A stretch of DNA of 64,000 nt, taken from Lineus longissimus. Lineage: Eukaryota > Nemertea > Pilidiophora > Heteronemertea > Lineidae. Shown in pieces: positions 50,276-60,832 of this stretch. The stretch covers positions 14,878,349 to 14,942,348 of the forward strand of contig NC_088318.1 of the NCBI RefSeq assembly GCF_910592395.1. The letters run 5' to 3'. A program made the translations under genes and the position numbers. Position 1 is the stretch's first letter, and each line of letters starts with the position of its first letter. The notes beneath the pieces are model-generated. The model saw only the letters and a list, made by a program, of their open reading frames with translations. It was not told the origin of the DNA and ran no database searches.

Positions 50276-50718
50276 GAAATGATTCATGCTTGTACGAGGA
50301 TTTATATCTCCTGCTTATGGCCCCCCTTTAAAGGAACACACATCGATGTGCTCGCATATTTATTTGCATTACCTGGTAGATCGACTTCAACGAAGTCGAT
50401 AGGCCAACTTGATGATTTTATTCAACATTTGGCGCACAGAAATAAAAGAAGAAATATATAGCATCATTTCCCTTACCAAGGTCTTTATACATATACATAC
50501 TTGCAAGAATAAACCATATTTGATACTTGATATATACTTGATACTTGATACTTTTTATCATCATTATTTATCAGCACTCATTTTCACATCGCTTGATACA
50601 TCTAAAGCAAATTTTGCGACGGCTTTTAAACTTAACGCCTATACCTTGCGTCATCCTAATTGGATAATGACAGGACGAGGCCAGTCCGCGTCGAGAGTGT
50701 AGTCTTTCCGAACTCAAT

Positions 50719-50809
50719 CAGTTCGAGAAATGTTAGAATTCGGATACGTATCCGAAGTCTAACATTTCGCAATCGGATACGTATCCGAATTCTAACATTT
50801 CGCGAACTG
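50719..50809. repeat. 91-bp near-perfect palindrome
   Basis: Arms 50719-50755 and 50773-50809 are 37-bp inverted complements with one mismatch (CAGTTCGAGAAATGTTAGAA... against ...CGCGAACTG), separated by 17 bases. Each arm ends in its own palindrome, TCGGATACGTATCCGA. The loop copies part of the arm (TCTAACATTTCGC), so three stem-loop arrangements are possible. Confidence 0.85.
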
Positions 50810-50826
50810 CAATGATTCAATCAATC

Positions 50827-50918
50827 CGCATGCCGATCTACCGTCGTTGTGCGTAACCTATATCCATCCTGAAAGGAGTAGACTACTTGAGGATCGACAT
50901 TCACTGTCGGTAAGACGG
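50827..50918 (+). repeat. Dispersed repeat, copy at 50.8 kb
   Basis: GCATGCCGATCTACCGTCGT, TGAAAGGAGTAGACT and TTCACTGTCGGTAAG align with the reverse complement of 25508-25598. This copy lies immediately right of a 91-bp palindrome. Confidence 0.65.
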
Positions 50919-51600
50919 GCCTGTCCATCCGTCACAGGTCCAATGTTCGCTAGTGTGCAATGGACCGGAAATCGGTTAATCATTCGGTACCCCGAGCTGA
51001 TTTCCTCGGGGATGGATTTATTCTGGCATATCTCCATAAATCACTTCGTTGGAGTGTAAGTGTTTCCATGAAATAGACTGATTGAAGAAACTATGACTAC
51101 ATTGTTACTTAGAGTTACACAGAAAAGTCACTCCTGTTTTCCACTGAGCGAATTCCTAAACAATAAGAGCAGTCTATTGCGTCATCCTAATTGAATCTCC
51201 TTACCGGTGTAAAAGGAATGGACCCAATACAATAGCTGTCAACGAATGTGGTTAATGGTTTAGTTATTGTTAGCTACATATACATAATCTTCAACAAAGG
51301 AACACGGCGACTCTATTCACTTTAACAAAAGGACCGGACTTAGATTCCGGGGGGACTTGCATTTCTTTTACACCGGGCGACAGGACGAGGCCGGTCCAAT
51401 GCGTCCGGAGTGTAGCCTACCCCGGAGCAGAAGTCGAAAATGTCCCGCTGGAAAAAGTGTCCCGCTAGAAAAGGGGTCAGGCGTCATACATGTTATATAT
51501 ATTCAGGTGAGCTGCCTTCTGGCGGAGACTCCCGGGGCAGTCTATTTCGTCATCCCACCCGCGATCGGAAGAACGAATGTAAGCGTCTGTCGTTGAGGAC

Positions 51601-51749
51601 AAAATAGGGGATACATGGCGGCTTGGACGGAATTGGTCAGCGATTACAACAACAGTATTTATGTAAAAAGTAAACATGTCTAAAGTTTTGTGTGAATAAA
51701 ACCTTAAAAACAACCATCCCTGCGCTTTGTCAGGGAGGAAAAGTGTTGC
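51601..51749 (+). promoter_or_regulatory. Probable DCAF11 promoter / 5' UTR
   Basis: The 150 bp before the DCAF11 start are less A/T-rich than the flanks and carry ATGGCGGCTTGG at about 51615, a YY1-like core often found at or just after metazoan start sites. An AATAAA-like string at about 51692 is probably fortuitous. No TATA box is obvious. The transcription start is inferred, not seen. Confidence 0.3.
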
Positions 51750-54700
51750 ATGGGATCGAGCAGTTCCAGGAGACGTAGAAGAATGAACGAAGATAGGTCT
51801 GGCTCAGACGCGAGCGGTGGTAGTGGCCCTGATCGTGACGCTTCAAATGGCAGTGCCAGTGGAAATGAAGATCGTTCAGAACTTGTGACATTGATATCTT
51901 ATCTCATTCGAAGGTAGCTTGCCTCCGGCTGTAGGCCTATTTCATAAAACTGGCAATATCAACCTTTTCGTCAAAGACAAAGACCAACTAGGCCCCAAAC
52001 AAACGAACTTCGGAGAATGCTATAAGCCACTGTGACCCTTTGACTTGTTCTAGGTCAGGTGAAATACATGACTGGTCAGCACCCAAAGAAACTTCTTTGA
52101 AAAGGTCCATTAATGATTAGTGTTGTCTCCTCATCCAGCTCGTGAGCAAGATAGTAGTGTCCATGGCTATCGTCAATTTTGCACTTGATCACTAATCAAA
52201 TAGCATGACCCAAGTACAGATGTCAGATTCTTATGAACACAATAAAACTGCTGAACATTTTTGATAGAACTCGTTTTCTTCTTCAGTGGTCAGGTACGGC
52301 TTATCCCATCTGGTTCAACAGATGATGAAGATGATGATGACATTGAAGATAACGAATTTGTTGAGAGTGTGCGCCCACCAAAAGGTATGAGCTCTTGCCG
52401 ATAAGCCTTTGCTCTCGTAGTCGGAAGCAACAAATGTATTCGTAGCATTTTTCCGGTCTCCCATATTTGATTTCATGCTAATTCTTTTTATGTTTGTCTT
52501 ATTCCTATTTATAGTAGAGGGCAAGCCAGACACAGCTCTAATGGACGTAAGTAAATATGCTAGTATTTCATTATGTCATTTAAAAGATAATATGAGCCTC
52601 CTTTATCCAGCGTGTCAACTGAAAAGGCAAACACATTTTTCTGAAGAATTTTTTCTTACAAAGGATTAGCATTTTTTAAAGAATTTCTTTCATTATGGAA
52701 GTTTTATGATATCAAGTCATTGAATTGTCATCGATGTTGCATTCAGTGTAGAAATATTATCAATAATGTCATCGTCATTGTGTACAATACACTACAAGAC
52801 CTTTGAACTTTTGATCTGGGGGGACATCTCACTTACATCTGATCTTACTCAGATCCCTGTTGGCCTCTCAATTACATCATTTGGGCTTATTTTACTGTGA
52901 TTTTCTTTACAGTCAAGCGATTTGAAGCAAGAAGTCACCCTGAACTCCGGCAGGTTTAGAACCCCATCTCAGCGATGTCAGCCTTCTGTCAATCACATGC
53001 TTCAACGGGTCAGTTCCCAGTTGGCACATCTTATAGGGAAGGGCTTGAAACAAGATCTGATCTTACTCAGTTCCCTGTTGGCACATATTTTATCACCAAG
53101 TCAAACTACCACCACTTCCCTAACTGTGTATAATAGTCAGCTGGAGACTGAAGCTTGATGGAACACTCAGGCATATGTATTCATCACTGTCATCTCAAAA
53201 TTTTAACTTGCTTTTAATTTGTGTTTCCTTCAGAGAGAAGTTGGCATGCGAGGCAAACAGCAATTCAGTCGTGGAGATCAGTGTATTCTTTCTTCCAAGT
53301 ACGTGTTGTTTTAGTTTTGACTGAAATTGACACTGCTTGTTGCACTCAATAACTCATTCTACGACCATGTCTTAATCAACTTTAGATGCTTTGCTCTGGG
53401 ACACACAGGCTCAGGATCCTTCAACTCAAAATTTATCATTTGTAATGGCCTGCACCCTGACATGAAGATTGATGATTCTGGATGCACCACCCTCACCTGT
53501 GCTGACTTTTCTGTTGTAGTTTTCTGCCCAACCAGGTAACTGTGGTTGCCAGATACCCCCATAAAGCATTTTGTGGTACCTACTCCGAGGATGGAAATGT
53601 CTTTCTTAGTGCTTGTCAAGGTAGGGACTCAGTCGAGTGGTATTAAAACTCAGTCTAGATCAAATGAAAATAATCTGTGAACAGTTGTGTGATGATTCAC
53701 CGCATCCAATTTGAAAATGATGGACGTTGACACATAATTTTTTTTGTATTGCACATCCAAATGAGATTCTTGTGAATAAGTATTTATATCAGTCCACGTT
53801 TATATATCAGCCAACTTCACTTTGACAATGGTGCATTTCAGATCAGTACATACGAGTGTATGACACAACAAATGGTCGTTTTAGGCAGTTCAAGGCTGTG
53901 AGAGCTAGAGATGTTGGATGGAGTATCATCGATGTAGCGTTCAGGTGAGTGACATTGTACAATTGAAGTGTAAAAGATGAAATTTATTTTTTTGTTCTAT
54001 TGAAAACCACACATTCAATTTTTTGGGAATATCAGGCCACTCGGACAGCCAACAAGTTGAAATTAATGAGGAATGAGTCAACTTCCCATTTTGTACATGG
54101 ATGTCAACAGGTTTTTGAAAAAAACACTCCACCCTACACGGAGCAATGCCTTTGCAAAACAGCTACCAATTGGATTGTAACAGATGCTTGGAATAATCAT
54201 TTGTGAAGTGTGTGAAAAAGATTTCTTGTTTTGTTTGCTTTCAGTCCTGATGGTCACTACTTTATTTATTCAAGTTGGTCTGAATTCAGTAAGTAAATGT
54301 ACCAGTAGGTTTCATGCATCGTGTTATGTAATTAGAAATTATTGAAAAAAGGAAGAGATGAGGCTTTCAGTTTTATATAAATTCTGATATCTACTGCAGT
54401 GTGACAAGTTGACTTTGAAATCTACATCCTCATTCTGAAATCTTTCGGGGGAAACCCAGGAGAAGCTCAATCAATGCTCAGACCTTTTTCCCGTTGTGTT
54501 CCAGTTCACATCTGTAACGTACATGGCGAACATGAGACTCATGAGGCCCTCAACTTGTGTCCAGAAGACAGCCGATTTTGTATATTTTCATTGACTTTCT
54601 CGCAAGATAATCGAGAAATTATGGGAGGGTAGGTTACAAGGAAACTGATGAGGCCTTTTATAGAAACAAAAAGTTGGCTTCGTAGCATCACACCAGCATT

Positions 54701-57251
54701 CCTATCTCACAGTTGCAACTTTTTGTGCCAAACACAACCCATGTCCCTAAGCGAGCAATCTAGTGAACAATACCAATTTGATCCCCTAGCCTCTGCTATC
54801 GTCCCCCCTTAAAGAGCAAAGACAGATGGTCATAGGTGTTCCTATTGACAATATCAGTATATCGAAAAAAGCTTGTTATTTAACTTATTCATTTTAATTG
54901 TGTGCCTGTTTTATCAATTTGCTGTTTGGTTTGCTTCCAGTGCTAATGATGGTTGTCTATATGTGTATGATAGAGAGCTCAACCAAAGGACATTAAAGGT
55001 AATTGACAGATCATGGTGGTAAAGATTGGCTTCTCGTAGTCAAAATGTCCCAGCTTAATTGTATTCGGCTGAGTTTGAACAACAAATCGCCTTGTCTTGA
55101 GCATGAGTTTCCTCTAAATGGGAAATATCTGACCAACTTTTTTTTCAATTGGGTGCCTTACTTTTTATCATAATTTGTATTTCAGATTGACGCGCATGAA
55201 GATGATGTTAATGCTGTGGCTTTTGCTGATGCTTCGTCACATATGTTATTCAGTGGTGGTGATGATGGTTTAGTTAAGGTTGGTGCATTTTGCACTTGAG
55301 TCAAGGAGGAAGCTCTCCAAGGATTATAGGATCGTGCAGTGTTATGTTGCAGTTACAATTCCTGTCGGCAGTCTCATGCCTACAGCTGTTGTTTCTTTAA
55401 TTGGTTTTAACAAGGCCTTGTATAAGTTACAGAGAAGGTGCCAAATTTTTCTAAGGCGCTTCTGTCGAAGTAGATTTTAATCAGATTTGAAGTCTTTTCT
55501 TAGTTTGGATGGGAAAGCCGTCTCCGTAGATTTCAGCTTAAGTCTTGGTTAGATATTACATTGTCCTGTCTGTTTTATGTTTATTTCAGGTATGGGATCG
55601 GCGGTCGCTACGGGAGGACAACCCGGAGCCTGTTGGTGTAATGGCGGGCCACTGGGATGGGATAACCTACATTGAGAGCAAGGTAAAATGGAATTCCGTC
55701 TGGGTTTGAGATCTTACAGGTTCTTCTGAAAACTGTGTTACTTGGCAACAATAGTTAAATTTGTTTCCTTTGATTAATTGAAATCGCTTTATGGTGGGCA
55801 AATATATGTTTTGTTTCAATGGACATTTCACTTTAAGGATCCAGTTAGAAGGGCTTCCGTTCTTGTCATTTGAATCGGCCTATTCTCATTTTTAGGGTGA
55901 TGCTCGATACCTGCTGTCTAATTCTAAAGACCAGAGTATAAAGCTGTGGGATGTGAGGAAGTTTGCAACTACAGAAGCTCAGCAGGTGTGTATGAGGAGA
56001 GTTTGTTCATCACAGCACCATCCACAATGAAAGGGCAGCCAGAATTTGGCTGATTGGACAGTCAACCCTATTCCCAATCTCATGTCTTCAATTCCAGGCA
56101 AATAGTGGGAAGGCAGTGGTACAGTGTTTTTTGGAATATTGTCAAATTTGTTTGTATTTAAACAAGTTGTCTGTGAATTTCAGGCAACCAAACGAGCTGT
56201 GGCCAGACAAACTTGGGATTATCGATGGCAACAGTTTCCTAGAAGAGGTAATTAAGTGATGAAATGAGGGTAATAGCAACATGCACTAGATTGGAGGGGC
56301 AGACAAATGCCATTTATTGTCATGTGTAACAGTTGTTGTGAGAAAGATCAATCTTATAATTAGAAGATTCTATGTCTTGTTCCCCCATTGATGCATAACA
56401 GGTTTAAGTGAAGACAAAACCAGCTCATGTAATTGAGTTCACATGGTATATTATTTTTCTCATCATTTTCAGTAATACGCAAAAAGGTGATACCGGGTGA
56501 TACATCGATCATGACATACCGAGGCCACAGCATACTCTACACATTGATAAGGTGTCACTTCTCACCGGAGTTTACGACTGGTCAACGCTATATATACACA
56601 GGTTGTGCAACTGGTGGACTCATCAGTAAGTGCAGTTTAATAGCATTGAGCATGTTTTTTACCTACTTTGTCTGTTGGGAGGTGTAATACACACCCACCA
56701 GAGATAAAAAAACCGCATAATTTTGCTACAGTTTTTATGATTATTCAACTTTGACAATTTGTTGTTGCACACCAGGTCTTTGTTCGATTTTCATTACGCT
56801 TAGATTGAAGTCTTGACTTTCTTTCAGTTTACGACACTTTGACGGGTGATATTGTGAAGCGTTTAGAAGGGCCCCGAGCGTGTGTTCGTGATGTGGCGTG
56901 GCATCCCTTTGAGCACAATATCATGACTGCATCGGTAAGTTTGCTTTTGCCAAAAGATCTTTGATTGCATGTTTTGACTGGTTAAAGTGACACTTAAAAA
57001 CACATGACCTGTTATTCTATTTTCAATTATTTACCTAACTTGAATTTGAAATATGTTTTGTTACTTTTCAGTGGGATGGTACTATCGGTAAATGGTATCA
57101 TGAAAAAGAGCCAGATACAGAACCAAACTTGACGTCCGATGAAAGTGATGATGATACGGACTCAGATGAGGGCATGGGATTACGAAGGAGTAAACGATTA
57201 CGCAATAAGTCGCGAGGAAATACAGGAGGATTTCTTGGATTATTTTCATAA
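51750..57251 (+). CDS. DCAF11: DCAF11 (WDR23), CUL4-DDB1 E3 ligase substrate receptor, complete, 17 exons
   Basis: WD40-repeat adaptor that recruits substrates to the CUL4-DDB1 ubiquitin ligase. I read 17 coding exons, all GT-AG and in phase: 51750-51913, 52287-52384, 52515-52546, 52913-53008, 53234-53298, 53520-53620, 53842-53944, 54245-54288, 54505-54628, 54941-54998, 55186-55278, 55590-55682, 55896-55985, 56184-56247, 56473-56625, 56828-56934, 57072-57251. The sum is 1665 nt, or 554 residues plus TAA; human DCAF11 is about 546. Diagnostic stretches: KARDVGWS-like 'RARDVGWS' (exon 7), 'YSSWSE' (8), 'HEDDVNAVAFAD' (11), 'RGHSILYTLIRC' (15) and 'CVRDVAWHPFE' (16). Two DWD-box (WDxR) motifs, WDRR (328-331) and WDVR (375-378), are the DDB1-contact signature. 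The N-terminus is MGSSSS, with Gly2 compatible with N-myristoylation (inference), followed by a Ser/Gly-rich and then an acidic stretch. The start is the ATG at 51750, which matches the family's MGS start. The tail after the last WD repeat is acidic then basic and differs from vertebrates. Confidence 0.97.
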
Positions 57252-57722
57252 CAATGCCTGCAATTGTGCAATCAGACTCTGAGCTGGTTCAGGCTTCTTG
57301 GGCAATTTTCGCACAAAACAGCCAGAGGTGATTCTGGTGGACTTCTTGGACAGTGTCTGTATTGTAATGGGGTCTTCATACATGTACAAGTATAGACTTT
57401 GAGATTGAAACAGAGTGTTTGGTAGGAATTTAAGTTATGAATGGGTTATTCTTTGTCTGGTGCATTATCAGTAATTAAGTAATATTGTAAATAAGTTCTA
57501 TTTTTATGGATTTTTAAATCATGTGAGAAATTGTGTGGAGCCTGGAGGTCGCAATAGTTCCTGCTGTTGGTAATGGAGTTTTTCCTCTTAGTGTTATTGA
57601 GCTGAATTTACCAACCATTTATGCATGTACATGTACCTCTTCAGAGAAATTGGGTTATGCTTGCTTAGTTGATCTTTTTATGCAGTTTTGCATACGGGTA
57701 TCTGGCTGTGATCATTGAGTTG

Positions 57723-57728
57723 AATAAA
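57723..57728 (+). terminator. Candidate poly(A) signal of DCAF11
   Basis: First AATAAA downstream of the DCAF11 stop codon, about 470 nt into the putative 3' UTR. It is followed within about 25 nt by a G/T-containing stretch (GTTGGGAAG), as expected for a cleavage site. Transcript data are needed to confirm use. Confidence 0.5.
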
Positions 57729-58857
57729 TTTTCCACCACAATTAAAGTTGGGAAGTTATTGAAATTGAGCTCAGTGTGCTTTTGGCCTTGAAAAGTATTT
57801 TGTTGAAGTCCAAGTCACAATTGACATACACGCACTGCCTCTTTACCCTAAGCTGCGTACAGCCTACGCCCTGGTGTCGAATTCTGAGTGCAGCTCACTG
57901 GTTGCGTGCATATCGCTGTGTGAGCATGTAAGTTGCACTCACCTCTCATGGTGATTACGTAGATCATGGTTGGATTATTTGTGCAACATACGAGCCAAGT
58001 CTACATTGCACATGTATACAAATTTAGGGACGTCAATTGTGACTTGAACTGTGCTTGTATAACACAACAGAAATGGTAAACTGCCAAATTTTTGGAGGGG
58101 TTTATTTTTGTGGATTACATTGATTCACAAAATAAAAATTGTGAATGCAGTGATTTGCAAAATAGTTGAGAATGGGGAAATAAAAAATCTGCCAAAATGA
58201 AATTGTGAAAAAGATTCTGTTAGTGATATTTGTGACATGAAAAATGCCAAGTATGAAAGTAAGATTATAATAAAAGATTCGAATCTAAATAGTTTTTGTG
58301 TTTGAAATGTTTGGCTGAGGATTTGTTACTCAAGAAGGAACTTGCAGTCTGATTCATCATCCTTGCCAGTAATGTTATATAATCGGGTATTCTGTTAGGA
58401 TTGCTTGTCGCACAGAAGATGAGCCTAAATGACAGGAGATAATGGAAGAAAATGATGTGCTCATATTTCACAAGAGTAATGAACAAACAGTCCGTCTCAA
58501 CCTACCAAACTAAGAACGACATAACTGGTTTTGCTGCGATGGGTCACATGAGTATCTTCTAGGGGGTGAAGTTAGGGCATTCATCATTTCCCTCTTCTGA
58601 TCTGCCCAAGTGAGTTGGGCACAATTTTCCCATTCTGATCTGCCCAAATGAGCTGGATGCAAAGACAGTAACAGCCTTCATTGAAATTTGAAGTCAACCT
58701 ACCCTGAAATTAAGTCTTCAATGCCTGGTTTGGTCCACATGTATCCAGTTTGCAGGTACAACTGGCCCAGTTTTGAGTCAACACAAGTCATTGCTTTGGT
58801 CTTCCAGGCATACTAAAGACCAGTGGAGATACATGTACTGTTGTCAACAACTATTGC

Positions 58858-58933
58858 TGGGTGGGTCCTATGGAAATGGGTGGGTCCCATAAACGTGGGT
58901 GGGTCCATTGGACATGAGTGGGTCCAATGTAAT
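58858..58933 (+). repeat. 19-bp tandem repeat, four units
   Basis: TGGGTGGGTCC starts each unit at 58858, 58877 and 58896; the fourth (58915) begins TGAGTGGGTCC. The 3' half of the units varies. Lies between DCAF11 and EDC4. Confidence 0.8.
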
Positions 58934-60598
58934 TGACGTTGCATAGTCACGTCACAGCAATTCCATAGAGTGTGTTCGACAGTCATGACAAATGCACATT
59001 TTTGCTTAGGATTTTCATGTTATTTTTTTAATCTCTTCCATAATCTTTGATAAAGACCCCCAATCCTTCATGTATGAGCTGAGTTGGCCATAAAGACCCT
59101 TACTGACTGCATTGCTGACTATGAGGGGTGTTCTCAAAGGTCACCAGCTGTCTGAAAAAAACAATCACCCGTAGCGAGCTAAAACTAACCTTCAAAATGA
59201 AAGAACTTAGCAGGAATTTTCTAGTAATGAAAGCAAAAACCTTTGTTGCATCACAATTCACATATACATTGTGAAAAAGAACAAAAATAAAATAAAATAA
59301 AAAAGTCCTGCTACATGCTGCGATGGGTCAGTTATTTTCAAGATTGCCTTCATTTGGCCTCTAAACTTGCAATTTGCACGGGCCTCACTTGATGTCCATT
59401 CTTCTTCTGCATTGGCTCCTGCCTAAAAGAATCTTTCTTGAAGGAGTATTATACTGACAGGCTCTTCTGTTCAGTGATTTTTTATGCCACCAGTGACTTC
59501 ATCTTTGACCAGAGAGTGGAGTCCATCTCATGCTTACTATCCCTTGACCTTGGATGGGGTCACTTGCTTGCCCTGCATAGGCACTAGCTACGTAGTCAAG
59601 CTTCCAAGTGTCATTTCTCATGCCTCTTGATTGGAGAATAGCCCTTTATATAAGAAGTCTGCAACTTTTCAATTAGCGCAATGGCAACTAATTAATCCTG
59701 TATTGGCTCCTTCGAGAATGTATTTAAGGAAAACAAATGAATGTCGTAAAATCTCAGGGTTTTAATCTTCAATAAAAAGTATCTGTACATTTCTGAAAAC
59801 TTAGGAAACATTTTTTAAATGACACATTCATAAGTCAACTTACCAAAAATTATCAACTCTGAGAGAAAGCTAAGGTGGAAAAACTAAAAACAATGTTTTG
59901 AAGGTGTAACTGGCACTGTGAAAGACCAGAAAAGACCTTTTGAATGAAGAAATTTCCAGAAGTTTCATTTGTAGTAATTCTTGAACATATATATTTTAGG
60001 AAGATTCATGAGAGTAAGACTTACAAAATGACAAAGAAGTGCTTCAAAATGCCCTAAACTGTTGTACAATTATTGGGTTATTATGTGCCATATCGGTGTC
60101 AGAAAAAAAAAGCAGATTTATTTGGAATAAAAATAGCTTCAAGCCACTATATTGATTTGGACAGGGAAAAAATAAATGTTGTCTTTTTACGGTTTACCAG
60201 AAAAATCTCCTTATTAATCCAATAATATCATAGTTAAGATATGAGACAATTTTGTTAAGTAGAATACACGTAGTACATTTTTCAGAGGACTGCTCATTTT
60301 ATCTACTTTGACACGATTTATTAGAAAAATTGTTTTCTCATTCAATAATTTATGATTAGTACCGGTATGTTAAAATAGCATATTCTCGTACTTCACAAGT
60401 ACTACAATGTCATGGGAACAAACTGTGCGAGGAACACAACATATTACACACATTGTACTTACTTTCCAAATCAGAAGTAATTTTGAGTCCAAAAATTAGC
60501 ACTCACATAAATTCACATGATCGATACCATGAACTGTTTTCCCATCTCACTACAATGCACTGACATTTAGCCAACTCATTTCGGATGTAAATCGCTGT

Positions 60599-60604
60599 TT
60601 TATT
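60599..60604 (-). terminator. Candidate poly(A) signal of EDC4
   Basis: On the minus strand this reads AATAAA, about 230 nt after the EDC4 stop codon. Another AATAAA overlaps the stop codon itself (AAATAAATG), and more lie further downstream in this A/T-rich stretch, so the choice is tentative. Confidence 0.3.
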
Positions 60605-60832
60605 TGATAACATGATGCGACAAAGGATGTACATTGATTGAAGGACAACATGTGCAGCTGCAACACAAACAATGTTATCGGCTCTAGGAACACCTCAGGA
60701 AATATTTTGCAAGTCTTAACAAACTTCATAAACAAAGGATAATGTGCACAGCTGCAACATCCAATTTTGTCAGCTCAAGGAAACATTTTGCAAGTCCCCA
60801 TGAACTTAACAAACGAAAGTTCAAACAGTCAT

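Larger units (their letters stand above)
50646..51557 (+). repeat. Repeat-rich segment with short direct repeats
   Basis: GACAGGACGAGGCC followed by GTCC...GAGTGTAG occurs at 50669-50702 and 51379-51415. TTGCGTCATCCTAATTG occurs at 50646 and 51177, with a variant (TTTCGTCATCCCA) at 51545; the latter two are both preceded by GCAGTCTAT. A decayed tandem or mobile element just upstream of DCAF11. No coding frame was recognised. Confidence 0.55.
57252..60832. other. 3' UTRs and spacer between convergent DCAF11 and EDC4
   Basis: Contains both putative 3' UTRs and the 19-bp tandem repeat at 58858. A diverged duplicated string TTCTGATCTGCCCAA occurs at about 58597 and 58634. No further gene seen. 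Confidence 0.6.
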
